The translations under genes were made by a program, and so were the position numbers. Below, piece by piece: positions 15,953 through 24,738 of a DNA stretch of 64,000 bases. The notes beneath the pieces are model-generated. The model saw only the letters and a list, made by a program, of their open reading frames with translations. It was not told the origin of the DNA and searched no databases. Positions within the stretch are counted from its first letter, which is position 1, and every line of letters begins with the position of its first letter. The DNA is from JAOUEA01 sp035249905 (lineage in GTDB: Bacteria > Actinomycetota > UBA4738 > HRBIN12). The DNA lies in contig DATFFT010000035.1 in assembly GCA_035249905.1 (NCBI GenBank), positions 1 to 64,000 on the forward strand, in the 5' to 3' direction.

Positions 15953-15992
15953 GAGAACGGAGGCGGTTCCCTACACGACGAACCGGACGACG

Positions 15993-17015
15993 ATGAGCTC
16001 GATGCACGAGACGGCCATGGCGCTCGTGGCGCCCGCCAAGGGCATCCTCGCCGCCGACGAATCGACCGGCACGATCCAGAAGCGGTTCGATTCGATCGGC
16101 GTCGAGTCGACCGAGGACGCCCGGCGGCGCTACCGGCAGCTGCTGTTCACGACCGCGGGGTTGGGCGACCACATCAGCGGCGTGATCCTGTTCGACGAGA
16201 CGATCCGCCAGTCGGCCGACGACGGACGGAGCTTCGTCGACGTGCTGCGTGAGGCCGGCGCGACGCCGGGCATCAAGGTGGACACGGGGGCGAAGCCGCT
16301 GGCCCTGTTCCCGGGGGAGGCCGTCACCGAAGGGCTCGACGGGCTGCGGGAGCGACTCGCCGAGTACGTGGCGTTAGGCGCCGGGTTCGCGAAGTGGCGC
16401 GCCACGATCACGATCGGCGACGACCTGCCCACGGACTACGCGATCGACGCCAACGCGCATGCGATGACGCGCTACGCCGCGCTGTGCCAGGAGGCCGGCG
16501 TCGTGCCGATCGTCGAGCCCGAGGTGCTGATGGACGGCGACCACGATCTCGCCGCGTGTGAGCGGGCCACCGGCCGCACGCTCGCCTCGCTCTACCGTGA
16601 GCTCGAGCGGGCGCGCATCGACCTTCCCGGCTCGTTGCTCAAGGTGAACATGGTCGTGCCGGGGAAGGGAGCCTCCGTGCAGGACGACGACGTCGCGATC
16701 GCGGAGGCCACGATCAGGTGCCTCGGGGAGCACGTGCCGGCCGAGGTGCCCGGAGTGGTGTTCCTGTCGGGCGGCATGAGCGACGAGCAGGCGACGAGCC
16801 GGCTCAACGAGATGAACCGCATCGGGGCGGGGAACCTGCCCTGGGAGCTGAGCTTCTCCTACGGACGCGCGCTGCAGGCTCCGTCGCTCGCGGCGTGGGG
16901 CGGCGACGACGCGAACGTGCCCGCAGCCCAGGAGGCGCTGGCGCACCGGGCCCACATGAACGGCCTGGCTCGCAGCGGCGAGTATCGGTCCGAGCTCGAG
17001 TCGACTGCGGCGTAG
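15993..17015 (+). CDS. fda: Class I fructose-bisphosphate aldolase
   Basis: This 340-aa Schiff-base aldolase cleaves fructose 1,6-bisphosphate in glycolysis and gluconeogenesis. Key residues are visible: GILAADESTGTI near the N-terminus, the lysine of GFAKWRA (Lys134), the acidic EPEVL segment, the Schiff-base lysine in SLLKVNMVVPGK (Lys217), and the phosphate-binding FLSGGMSDEQAT. The length is typical of the bacterial/eukaryotic class I family. The frame is open upstream to 15867, but ATG 15993 matches the family start; the ribosome site is weak. A LacI regulator follows 65 bp downstream. Confidence 0.93.
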   Translation: MSSMHETAMALVAPAKGILAADESTGTIQKRFDSIGVESTEDARRRYRQLLFTTAGLGDHISGVILFDETIRQSADDGRSFVDVLREAGATPGIKVDTGAKPLALFPGEAVTEGLDGLRERLAEYVALGAGFAKWRATITIGDDLPTDYAIDANAHAMTRYAALCQEAGVVPIVEPEVLMDGDHDLAACERATGRTLASLYRELERARIDLPGSLLKVNMVVPGKGASVQDDDVAIAEATIRCLGEHVPAEVPGVVFLSGGMSDEQATSRLNEMNRIGAGNLPWELSFSYGRALQAPSLAAWGGDDANVPAAQEALAHRAHMNGLARSGEYRSELESTAA

Positions 17016-17067
17016 TGGCCTCGGAACCCCTCGAGGATCCGACAGAGCATCTTCGGTGGCGGGGACA

Positions 17068-17073
17068 TATCAT
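17068..17073 (+). promoter_or_regulatory. -10 hexamer TATCAT of a leaderless transcript
   Basis: TATCAT ends 6 nt before the ATG at 17080 of the second LacI gene, and no ribosome site is present, consistent with a leaderless mRNA. Confidence 0.5.
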
Positions 17074-17079
17074 CGGTCG

Positions 17080-18147
17080 ATGACCCCGCGCCGTCACGTT
17101 GGGATCCGCGACGTGGCCCGCGCCGCCGGCGTCTCGATCACGACGGTCTCCCACGCGCTGAATGAGAAGGGCGGGGTCTCCGAGGGCACGCGGCAGCGCG
17201 TCCGCGCCGTGGCCGAGGAGCTCGGGTATCGACCCGACCCGAGGGGCCGGCAGCTCGCCTCGGGGCGGACGGGTCTCGTCGCGTTGACCGTCTCCCTGCC
17301 CGACGGCGTGCATGTGCTGGTCGAGGAGTTCGCGCATCACGCGGACCTGATCGACGCCGCGACGAAGACCGCGATCGCGCGCGGACTCGCGCTGGTCGTC
17401 GTGCCGGCCGGAGACTCGAACATATGGGACCGGCTGCCGCTCGACGGCACGATCGTCGTGGATCCACTGCCCGACGACCCGGCCGTCGGGGAGATGCGGA
17501 ACCGGGCCGCCCCGATCGTGACCGTGGGCAGGTTGCCCGGCGGCGGGGTCGACACGCTCGTGGTCGACAGCGACTACGAGGGGGGTACCGTCCTGATGCT
17601 CGACCATCTCGCCGATTCCGGTGCCCAGCGCATCGGCATGATCGGCGCGGGCACGGGGGAGTCCTACGAGGCCGACATCCTGTCCGCGTACCGGCGATGG
17701 TGTGCCGAGCACGATATGGAACCGTGGATCTCCATCGCGGACGACGTCGACTGGTCGTCGCCCCGCGCGTGGGCGGAGCTCGAGACGATCGGACGTACGA
17801 CCGCCGCCTCGTGCCTCGATCGTGAGGACGTTCCCGACGCCCTGTTCTGCCTGGCGGAGTCGTTCGCCGTCGGTGTGCTCACCGAATGCGCCACGCGCGG
17901 CCTCGACGTGCCCGGCGACGTCATGGTGTCGTCGATGGCCGACCGCGGGCTCACCGGCCGCACCCAGCCACCGTTGACCGCACTGGACCTGCACCCCCGT
18001 CATCTTGGGACCGTGGCCGCCCAGACGCTGGCCGATCTCGTCGAGGGCGTCGTCATCGATCCCGACCCCGTCACCGTGCCGGTGACGCTCGTCACCCGCG
18101 AGTCGACCGCGCGGGTGGAGGGGAACCCGTCGACCGCGCGGAGCTGA
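17080..18147 (+). CDS. LacI-family transcriptional regulator 2
   Basis: This 355-aa LacI/GalR-type repressor has a helix-turn-helix at about residues 5-55 (VGIRDVARAAGVSITTVSHAL) with a hinge ending LASGRTG, then a sugar-binding-protein-like domain. It is clearly paralogous to the regulator at 6365-7390 along its whole length, including the LPLDG and P-D-A-L/V-F-C-L segments of the effector domain. It stands alone between the aldolase and an epimerase-like gene, so its target is not evident. ATG 17080 is favoured over a start at 17056 because of the TATCAT hexamer 6 nt upstream. Confidence 0.85.
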   Translation: MTPRRHVGIRDVARAAGVSITTVSHALNEKGGVSEGTRQRVRAVAEELGYRPDPRGRQLASGRTGLVALTVSLPDGVHVLVEEFAHHADLIDAATKTAIARGLALVVVPAGDSNIWDRLPLDGTIVVDPLPDDPAVGEMRNRAAPIVTVGRLPGGGVDTLVVDSDYEGGTVLMLDHLADSGAQRIGMIGAGTGESYEADILSAYRRWCAEHDMEPWISIADDVDWSSPRAWAELETIGRTTAASCLDREDVPDALFCLAESFAVGVLTECATRGLDVPGDVMVSSMADRGLTGRTQPPLTALDLHPRHLGTVAAQTLADLVEGVVIDPDPVTVPVTLVTRESTARVEGNPSTARS

Positions 18148-18225
18148 AGGGTCGCCGCAGCCGTGCCGAGGGTACGGTGCCGATAGCATGCCGTGCGTTC
18201 CGTCGGCCTGCGAGGGGGTGTCCGC

Positions 18226-19221
18226 ATGAAGCTGCTCGTGATCGGTGGTGCCCGGTTCTCCGGCCGCGCCCTGACCGAGCTCGCCCTCGCGCGTGGTCAC
18301 GAGGTCACGCTGTTCCATCGAACGCCGACCGAGCTGTTCCCTGACGCCGAGCATGTGATCGGCGACCGCGAACAGGGCGTCGATGAGCTCGCCGGCCGCC
18401 GGTTCGACGCCGTGGTCGACACGTGCGGCTACGTGCCCAGGACGGTGCGGCTCTCGACGGAGCTCCTCGCCGACAGCGGATGGTACGGGTTCATCTCCTC
18501 GCTCTCGGCCCACCCCGACGACCTCGCGCCGGGGGCCGACGAAGATGCCCCCATCTTCGAGCCGCCCTTCCCCGACACCGAGGAGGTCACCGACGAGACC
18601 TACGGCCCGCTGAAGGTCGCGTGTGAACGCCAGGTGGCCGAGGTCTTCGGCGACCGGGCGTGTGTGTTCCGACCGGGGTTCATCGTCGGGCCGAACGACC
18701 CGACCGACAGGTTCACCTCATGGGTGCGGCGTGGAGCGGCCGGCGGCGAGATGATCTCGCCCGCTCCGGCGGAGTACGCGTTGCAGTGGATCGATGCCCG
18801 GGACCTCGCGGCGTTCGTCCTGCATCTCGCAGAGGGCGCTACCGCGGGGGTCTTCGGCGTGGTCGACCGGTCGCCCACGATGACCCTCGGGGAGCTGATC
18901 GCGGCGTCGGCGGCGGCCGCGGGGACCGAGACCTCCGTTGCCTGGGTCGACGAGGCGTTCATCGAAGCGTCGTTCGGCGGCGAGGAAGCCGGCGACGATC
19001 CCCACGACGCGTTCCCACTCTGGTGGCCCGAGTCGCCCGGGTTCCACGCGTTCGACCCCAGCCGCGCGTTCGAGGCTGGCCTGGTCTGCCGGCCGCCCTC
19101 CGAGACGGTGCGGGACACCTTGGCCTGGGACCGATCCCACGATCGGGGCGCGGTGCGGGCGGGCCTCGACGCGGACCGGCAGCGTTCGTTGCTCGCGGCG
19201 TGGAAGGCGGCGCTCCAGTGA
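18226..19221 (+). CDS. NAD-dependent epimerase/dehydratase-family (SDR) protein
   Basis: This 331-aa extended short-chain dehydrogenase has the N-terminal nucleotide-binding loop KLLVIGGARFSGRALTELAL. That GGxxFxG pattern is typical of the atypical SDR subgroup annotated as reductases or CSP41-like rather than classical UDP-sugar epimerases. A YGPLKVACE segment (about residue 126) supplies the catalytic Tyr-x-x-x-Lys. ATG 18226 follows an AGGGGGTG site, and a TAGCAT -10-like hexamer lies at 18184. Its stop overlaps the start of the next membrane protein gene. The substrate is unknown. Confidence 0.75.
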   Translation: MKLLVIGGARFSGRALTELALARGHEVTLFHRTPTELFPDAEHVIGDREQGVDELAGRRFDAVVDTCGYVPRTVRLSTELLADSGWYGFISSLSAHPDDLAPGADEDAPIFEPPFPDTEEVTDETYGPLKVACERQVAEVFGDRACVFRPGFIVGPNDPTDRFTSWVRRGAAGGEMISPAPAEYALQWIDARDLAAFVLHLAEGATAGVFGVVDRSPTMTLGELIAASAAAAGTETSVAWVDEAFIEASFGGEEAGDDPHDAFPLWWPESPGFHAFDPSRAFEAGLVCRPPSETVRDTLAWDRSHDRGAVRAGLDADRQRSLLAAWKAALQ

Positions 19222-20177
19222 TCCAGGAGGGACGGGTCCGCTCGACCCCCGGTGTCGGTGCCGTCGTCGGCATCGTGGTGTGGATCGTCGTCTTCGCCCT
19301 CTCGATCGGGCCGCTCTCGGACCGCGTCGGCCTGCTCGAGGGGCTCTGGCTGCTCGGACCGCTCGTCGTGGTGCCGGTCGGAACGGCGCTGCTCCGACCG
19401 CCCGACGCGCTCGCCGGCGGCGTGGCCCTGCTGCGGCGGCTCATGCTCCCCGCGGCGTTGCTCGTGGTCGTGAGCATCCTCGTCGAGCCGGGCCCGCTCT
19501 CGGTCGTGCTCAGCCTGCCGTGGCTCGTGCTCGGCGGGATCGCCCTCTGGGCGGGCGTGCAGTGGGTGGTGGAAGCCTCGTTCGCCCGCTCGAAGGTGAT
19601 CGTGCCGGCCGCCGGACTGGTCTTCCTGGGGATCGGGGCATTCATCCTGCTGGCGTGGCGGGGGCAGTTCCACCCCTTCGGGGGAACGGACACGAGCGTC
19701 GCGCTCGCGGCCGTGCACTTCACGTTCGTCGGATTCGGCGCCGCGGTCGTTGCCGACCGCACGCGGGCGGCTGCGGCCCGTATCCGGAGCCGCTCGGTGG
19801 CCGGCGCCGCCGCCGTCGCGACCGTGGTCTCGATGGTGGTGCTGGGTGTGGGATTCCTCACTCGCGTGACGCTGATCGACGTGGTCGGCACCGTGGCGCT
19901 GTCAGCCTCGCTGCTCGTCGTCGCCACCGTGATGCTGATGGGCGCGATGCACCGAGACCGCGGGCCCGGGTCGACCGCGCTGCTCGTGGTCTCGGGGGGC
20001 TCGCTGGTGTTCGCACTGGTGCTCGCTGTGCAGTTCGCGCTCGGGCAGTGGAACGACGAGTACACGCTCTCGGTGACACGCATGCTCGAGCTGCACGGCA
20101 CGATCGGCGGTCTGGGCTTCGTGGTCGGGGGTCTGCTGGGGTGGACGCTCGTCGATCTGCCCGAGGAGCTCGACTGA
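19218..20177 (+). CDS. YndJ-like integral membrane protein
   Basis: This 319-aa protein has about nine hydrophobic helices. Two histidine-containing segments, VALAAVHFTFVGFGAAVVA and ELHGTIGGLGFVVGGLLGW, match the arrangement seen in Bacillus YndJ-type proteins, whose function is unknown. The GTG start overlaps the stop of the preceding SDR gene (GTGA), so the two are translationally coupled. It converges with the DsbE-like gene at 20191. Confidence 0.6.
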   Translation: MIQEGRVRSTPGVGAVVGIVVWIVVFALSIGPLSDRVGLLEGLWLLGPLVVVPVGTALLRPPDALAGGVALLRRLMLPAALLVVVSILVEPGPLSVVLSLPWLVLGGIALWAGVQWVVEASFARSKVIVPAAGLVFLGIGAFILLAWRGQFHPFGGTDTSVALAAVHFTFVGFGAAVVADRTRAAAARIRSRSVAGAAAVATVVSMVVLGVGFLTRVTLIDVVGTVALSASLLVVATVMLMGAMHRDRGPGSTALLVVSGGSLVFALVLAVQFALGQWNDEYTLSVTRMLELHGTIGGLGFVVGGLLGWTLVDLPEELD

Positions 20178-20190
20178 GCCGAGCGACCCG

Positions 20191-20796
20191 TCAGCTCCGG
20201 ATCAGCTCGTCCAGGGTCCGCTCGAGCTCGGCCCGAGGAAGCTCGGCCGGCACGAGGGTGCTCTCGCCCGAGTCGTCCACGAACACCCATGCCGGCTGGT
20301 ACGCGACGCCGAAGTGCGCCCAGAGCGAGCCGTCCTCGGTGACGGCCTGATCGAACTCGAGCCCGAACTCATCGACGAAGGCGCGCATGTTGGCGGTGTC
20401 GTCGTTGCCGGGCACCCCGATGAAGGCGATATCGTCCTCGTAGGCTCGCGCGACCCGCGCGACTTCAGGGGCGGCCCCCTGGCAGATCGTTCACCACGGG
20501 GCCCAGAACCAGATCGCGACATCGCGGCCCGAGTAGTCCTGCCCGTCGACCGTGCCGCCCCCGAGCTCGGGGGCTGAGAAGCGCAGCACCTCCGGCGTCG
20601 GCCGGTCCGCGCCTGCATCCCCGCCTTGGCCATCGGGGCCCGGGCTCTCGCCGCGCGGAGGCGCGGTCGTGCCGACGGGTGTCGGTGACTGAGAGGTGTC
20701 CTCGACGCCCGGCCCGCCGCCCCCACTCGAGCACCCCGCCGCGACCAGCAGCAGCGAGATGACGCAAGCCAACCGTCGAGATGAACTGCGGATCAT
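20191..20796 (-). CDS. Candidate selenoprotein: secreted DsbE/DsbF (MPT53)-like lipoprotein with in-frame UGA at the UxxC site
   Basis: The reading frame from ATG 20796 to the TGA at 20191 is 202 codons, interrupted only by TGA at 20493-20491. Residues 1-22 form a lipoprotein signal (LLLVAAGC, lipid Cys22), then a Pro/Gly/Ser linker and a thioredoxin-fold domain. The interruption falls exactly at the first active-site cysteine: IWFWAPW-UGA-TICQGAAPEV. The resolving Cys105 and the cis-Pro region (YQPAWVFVDDSG) are intact. The domain resembles Mycobacterium MPT53/DsbF, where the site reads WAPWCPTC. A SECIS-like hairpin follows the UGA. The simplest reading is selenocysteine at position 102; a point mutation or sequencing error (TGC or TGT to TGA) is the alternative. 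The selenocysteine machinery is not in this window. Confidence 0.7.
20460..20490 (-). promoter_or_regulatory. Bacterial SECIS-like hairpin following the in-frame UGA
   Basis: Counting UGA as 1-3, the mRNA bases 13-28 read CAGGGGGCCGCCCCUG: a perfect 6-bp stem with a 4-nt loop starting with G (loop at bases 19-22, i.e. 16-19 nt after the UGA). A lower stem CGAU/GUCG (bases 5-8 with 31-34) is separated by a small internal loop. Distance and a G in the apical loop agree with known bacterial SECIS elements. At this GC content a chance hairpin is not excluded. Confidence 0.5.
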
Positions 20797-20802
20797 GAGT
20801 CG

Positions 20803-20808
20803 ATGGTA
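20803..20808 (-). promoter_or_regulatory. -10 hexamer TACCAT of a leaderless transcript
   Basis: On the minus strand TACCAT is followed by 6 nt and then the ATG at 20796 of the DsbE-like gene. No ribosome site precedes the ATG. Confidence 0.5.
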
Positions 20809-20836
20809 GGTCCTTCCCCGCGAACAGGTGGCGCGG

Positions 20837-21673
20837 TCAGTTCGGCGGGCGGAGCCGCTCCCGCAACGCCTCCACGTCGAGGTCGGGCTGCGGGAGCTTC
20901 GGGTCGATGCGCTCGAGGGTCTCGACCAGCAGCTTCGAGAGCGCCCAGTTCCGGTACCACTTGCGATCGGCCGGGATCACGTGCCAGGGGGCGACCTCGG
21001 TCGAACATTCGCGGATCGCTTCCTCGTAGGCGGACTGGTAGTCGAGCCACAGGCGACGCTCCTCGATGTCGCCCTCGTTGAACTTCCAGCGCTTCTCGGG
21101 ATCGTCGAGGCGCGCGAGCAGCCGTTCGCGCTGCTCGTCGTAGGAGATGTGCAGCATGCATTTCACGATCGTCGTGCCGGCGGCCGAGACGCGTTCCTCG
21201 AACGCGTTGATCTCGTCGTAGCGCGCACGCCAGACCTCCTCCGGTACGAGCGAGCGCACGCGCACGACGAGCACGTCCTCGTAGTGCGATCGGTCGAACA
21301 CCATGACCTCGCCGGGCACCGGCAGCTTCCGCTCGATGCGCCACAGGAAGTGGTGGGCCAGCTCCTCCTCGGTCGGTTTCTTGAAAGACGTCACCTCGAT
21401 GCCAGCGGGGTTCATCGCCGAGAAGACGTGGCGCACCGTGCCGCCCTTGCCGCTCGTGTCCATGCCCTGCAGCACGACGAGCAGCGAGCGGGTTCCCTCG
21501 ACCCACAGCCTCTCCTGCAGGTCGTCGAGCCGGTCGGCGAGCTCGGGCATCTCGGCTTCCGCCGTCTCGCGGTCGGCGACGCCGGGGGTAGCACGTGTGT
21601 CGAGGCCCGGCAGGATGGCGGCGCCGGCCGCGTCGGCGCGCAGGAGCGCCGACACGCCGTCATCCCTCGTCAT
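20837..21673 (-). CDS. ppk2: PPK2-family polyphosphate kinase / polyphosphate:nucleotide phosphotransferase
   Basis: This 278-aa enzyme transfers phosphate between polyphosphate and nucleoside mono- or diphosphates. Walker A is LQGMDTSGKGGTVRHVF, followed by GIEVTSFKKPTEEEL and the lid/Walker B region VMVFDRSHYEDVLVVRV, all standard PPK2 motifs. The C-terminus contains PWHVIPADRKWYRNW, also conserved. The frame is open far upstream, but ATG 21673 gives the family length. It overlaps the last codon of the upstream permease gene by 4 nt, so it is the last gene of the second polyamine-type ABC operon. Confidence 0.92.
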   Translation of the reverse strand: MTRDDGVSALLRADAAGAAILPGLDTRATPGVADRETAEAEMPELADRLDDLQERLWVEGTRSLLVVLQGMDTSGKGGTVRHVFSAMNPAGIEVTSFKKPTEEELAHHFLWRIERKLPVPGEVMVFDRSHYEDVLVVRVRSLVPEEVWRARYDEINAFEERVSAAGTTIVKCMLHISYDEQRERLLARLDDPEKRWKFNEGDIEERRLWLDYQSAYEEAIRECSTEVAPWHVIPADRKWYRNWALSKLLVETLERIDPKLPQPDLDVEALRERLRPPN

Positions 21674-22557
21674 GTCCCCGCCTTCCCTTCCCCGGCGGTC
21701 ATTCGCCGATAGACGAGGAACGCAAGCCCGATCACGATCGTGGAGGTGACCAACGTGATCGATGCGAGGGCATTGAGCGAAGGCAGGGGCGACCGTCTGG
21801 CGGAGCTGTAGATCACGATCGGGATCGTCTGGCAGTCCGCCGACGCGCACACCCGTTGCGAGATCACGAAGTTGTCGATGGAGGAAGCGAAGACGATCGC
21901 CACGCTCGCCAGGATCGCGGGTGTCAGCAGTGGGAGCAGGACGCGCCGGATCGCCCGCATCGGCGAAGCTCCGAGATCCATCGCCGCTTCCTCGTAGCCG
22001 CGGCCGATCGACAGCAGTCGGGCGCGCACGATGATGACCGTGTAGGCGAGCTCGAACATCGAGAGCCCCAAGACCTGGGCCTGGAAGCCCAGCCCGATCC
22101 CCGTGAGCAGCCGCGTCACCAGGAAGAACAGCCCCACGCCGATCGCGACCTCCGGCGTGATGAACGAGAACAGCATCACCAGGTCGGCGGTGCGAGCCGT
22201 TCTGCTCTGCCAGCGATCGAGGGCGATCGCGAAGGCGACCCCCAGCGGGACGGCGATGAGGACCGTGAGCGTCGAGAGCTTGAGGCTCTGGAACAACGCC
22301 GATCGCAACGCGGGATCCTGGAACACCGAGTTCACGTCGCGCGTGTACCACCGGTCGATCGAGAACCCCTGCCACGTCGTCTGTGCCTTGCCCGCGTTGA
22401 AGGAGAACGCGACGGCGATCGCGACCGGCACGATCGTCCACACGACGTAGGCGATCGCGGCGATCCACAGGAACCTCGCCTGCGCCCACGGATTGCGGGC
22501 CCATGCGCCGAGGCGCCGCGCGGCCGTGGGGCGGTCGAGCGTGATCCCGGCCGTCAT
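21670..22557 (-). CDS. potC: Polyamine-type ABC transporter permease, PotC-like (second system)
   Basis: This 295-aa permease has about six helices. Its EAA loop reads EEAAMDLGASPMRAIRRVLLPLLTPAI and is followed by SSIDNFVISQ, the PotC-type segment. ATG 22557 overlaps the stop of the PotB-like gene (ATGA), fixing the start, and its own stop overlaps ppk2. An unusual pair of cysteines occurs in the short loop RVCASADCQT near the end. Like the first operon, this one contains no ATPase gene. Confidence 0.87.
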   Translation of the reverse strand: MTAGITLDRPTAARRLGAWARNPWAQARFLWIAAIAYVVWTIVPVAIAVAFSFNAGKAQTTWQGFSIDRWYTRDVNSVFQDPALRSALFQSLKLSTLTVLIAVPLGVAFAIALDRWQSRTARTADLVMLFSFITPEVAIGVGLFFLVTRLLTGIGLGFQAQVLGLSMFELAYTVIIVRARLLSIGRGYEEAAMDLGASPMRAIRRVLLPLLTPAILASVAIVFASSIDNFVISQRVCASADCQTIPIVIYSSARRSPLPSLNALASITLVTSTIVIGLAFLVYRRMTAGEGKAGT

Positions 22558-23477
22558 CTCGACGCCAGCTCCCGCGCGACGTTCGTACTGTGCAGGTAGT
22601 AGAGCATCGGTGCGATCAGCAACAGCAAGAGCACGATCACCAGGGAAGCGCCCGCGTTCACGAGCGAGCTCTCGACCGAGGCCACGATCAGGTTGCCGAA
22701 CATCGCGGTCTGCCTCGTGCTCGCCAACAGTGTCTGCGTGAAATAGTCGCCGAACATCGGCAGGGCCACGATGATGCAGCCGGCGAGGATGCCTTGTCGG
22801 GACAGGGGGAGCGTGACCCGCGTGAACGTGTGGAGCTGGCCCGCACCGAGGTCTCGCGCGGCCTCGACCGTGGATCGTTCGATGCGATCGAGCGTGCCGA
22901 ACAGCGGAAGGATCATGAACGGCACGTACCCGTAGATCAATCCGAGGATCACGGTCGAAGGGTCCCCGTTCAACCACGATCGCGGCTCCTGCAGGATGCC
23001 GAGCGCCTGAAGGATGCGGTTCACGTATCCATCGGGCTGGAGCAGGTTCACCCAGGCGAACATCCGCATCATGTAGCTGATCCAGAACGGGGCGATGAAG
23101 GCGATCAAGAAGAACGCCTTGGTCCGACGCGCGTGCCGGGCGATGAAGTACGCGACCGGGTAGCCGATCAGCAAGCATGCCACGGTGGCGATCGAGACGT
23201 AGACGAACGTCCTGAGCAGGGTCTGTTGCTCGATCGATCCCGCCGTGAACAGGTTCGACACGACACCGCGCAGCGCCGTGGCGTCCCAGGCGGTCGGATC
23301 GTAGACGGGCGTGGCTGTCAGGAAGATCGGGTCGAGTGTGCCGAAGGCGACCGAGAGCACGACGTAGAAGGGAAGCACGAAGAAGAGCAGGAGCCAGATC
23401 GCTGCCGGTGCTGCGAAGGACGGCCAGAACCAGCGGGGGAACCAGCTCCCCCTGTGGGCCTCGCCGTCACGCACCAC
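22554..23477 (-). CDS. potB: Polyamine-type ABC transporter permease, PotB-like (second system)
   Basis: This 307-aa inner-membrane permease has about six helices starting with FAAPAAIWLLLFFVLPFYVVL. The EAA loop reads VEAARDLGAGQLHTFTRVTLPLSRQGI. The GTG at 23477 lies inside the end of the binding-protein gene (11-nt overlap), so translation is probably coupled. It pairs with the PotC-like protein to form the channel of the second importer. Confidence 0.87.
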   Translation of the reverse strand: MVRDGEAHRGSWFPRWFWPSFAAPAAIWLLLFFVLPFYVVLSVAFGTLDPIFLTATPVYDPTAWDATALRGVVSNLFTAGSIEQQTLLRTFVYVSIATVACLLIGYPVAYFIARHARRTKAFFLIAFIAPFWISYMMRMFAWVNLLQPDGYVNRILQALGILQEPRSWLNGDPSTVILGLIYGYVPFMILPLFGTLDRIERSTVEAARDLGAGQLHTFTRVTLPLSRQGILAGCIIVALPMFGDYFTQTLLASTRQTAMFGNLIVASVESSLVNAGASLVIVLLLLLIAPMLYYLHSTNVARELASR

Positions 23478-24738
23478 CGGTGATCTCTTGGTAGATCTGC
23501 TGGTACAGCTGGTTCACAGCCGGCTCGAGCTCGAGCTCCGTTACCCCCAGCGGAATCATCTCGGGCGTCACGATGACGTAGGTGAGGCTCTCCGGGAGGA
23601 AGCCGTCCTTCACGGCCGATTCCTCGTCGAACGAGGCGACCGTGGGCTGGTACCCCTCGTACGAGTAGTTCATGATCGCGTTCGTCGCGTCGTAGAGGAA
23701 GTCGATCAATCCGTGCGCCAGCACGGGGCTCGCGGCCCCCTTCGGGACCGCGAAGAGGTCGTGGGAGATCAGGCCCTTCTGTCCTCCGGGTCCTTGCGGC
23801 GGCCACGCGTAGGACAGGGCCTTGATGTCCAGACCCTTGGGTAAGTAGTACTGGTAGTACGCCATCTGGCCGGACCACGTGTTGTGCACCTTCCATTGGT
23901 TCGCGCTGAGCTCGGTGTAGTCCACGTGGTCGTACTTCCAGCCCATCGCCTCGGCTCCCGCGAGCATGTCCTGCTTGACCTCGTCGAGGATCGCCGCGTC
24001 GCTCTCGTTCGGATCGTGGCCTTTCCGCAGCAGTCCGACCGCCAGCAGGTCACGCGATCCGTTCAGCAGGTGGGTCTGGCCCTCGAACGTGGGGTCCCAG
24101 TAGATGTCGTACGGATTGTCCATCGCCGCGATGTCGTCCTCGATCAGGTCGTTCCGCCACGCGACGCCCGTCGTGAAGATCACGTACGGCACGGAGTACT
24201 GCCGTCCGACGTCGTAGAAGTCGGGGACCCCTGCTTCCATGTTGTCGTTCACGTTGGGAAGGTAGGAGTAGTTGAGCGGCTGGATCAGGCCGCCTTGAGC
24301 CAGTTTCCCGATGTTCTCGAGGGTGACCGTCACGAGCAGGTCGAAGTCCGACCCGTTCGTCTGCATCTTGGAGATCATCTCGTCGGGCGTGTCGAAGACC
24401 GTGTACTCGATGTCGACCCCGCCGACGCTGTCGGCGAACTTGTTGAGGACCTTCTTCCAGATGTAGTCGCTGTAGCCGAAGATCCTGAGCGGCCCGGCTT
24501 CCGGCTTCAGCCCATCTGCGATCGCCGGGTTGTCGTCAGTGAGGGGGATGGTGACGGGCGAGTCGGGTCGGGCGAGCTGGAGCAGCCCCGCGCTAGGGCT
24601 CGAACCTGAGGTCGTGGGCTCCGATCCGCAAGCCGCCAGGAACGCCGCCAGGCCGGGGGCGGCGATGCCCGTCGCGGCCGCCTTCCGCATGAAGGTTCGC
24701 CGGTCGATCGCTCGATACCTGTCCTTGGGATGTGACAT
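23467..24738 (-). CDS. potD: Tat-exported polyamine-type substrate-binding lipoprotein (second system)
   Basis: This 423-aa binding protein of the PotD group carries a combined Tat and lipoprotein signal: twin Arg13-Arg14 in DRRTFMRKAA and a lipobox LAAC with Cys37. Tat export suggests it folds, possibly with a ligand or cofactor, before crossing the membrane; the first system's binding protein uses Sec. The mature part has LRIFGYSDYIWKKVLNKFADS and LIDFLYDATNAIMNYSYEGYQP, typical of the family. The ATG at 24738 has a GGGAGGGAGA site. It is the first gene of the minus-strand operon potD-potB-potC-ppk2. Confidence 0.86.
   Translation of the reverse strand: MSHPKDRYRAIDRRTFMRKAAATGIAAPGLAAFLAACGSEPTTSGSSPSAGLLQLARPDSPVTIPLTDDNPAIADGLKPEAGPLRIFGYSDYIWKKVLNKFADSVGGVDIEYTVFDTPDEMISKMQTNGSDFDLLVTVTLENIGKLAQGGLIQPLNYSYLPNVNDNMEAGVPDFYDVGRQYSVPYVIFTTGVAWRNDLIEDDIAAMDNPYDIYWDPTFEGQTHLLNGSRDLLAVGLLRKGHDPNESDAAILDEVKQDMLAGAEAMGWKYDHVDYTELSANQWKVHNTWSGQMAYYQYYLPKGLDIKALSYAWPPQGPGGQKGLISHDLFAVPKGAASPVLAHGLIDFLYDATNAIMNYSYEGYQPTVASFDEESAVKDGFLPESLTYVIVTPEMIPLGVTELELEPAVNQLYQQIYQEITGGA

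Noticed and set aside
20191..20415. Separate 74-aa gene starting at an internal Met
   Set aside because: It would be half of a thioredoxin fold with no ribosome site; it is the in-frame continuation of the lipoprotein gene beyond the UGA.
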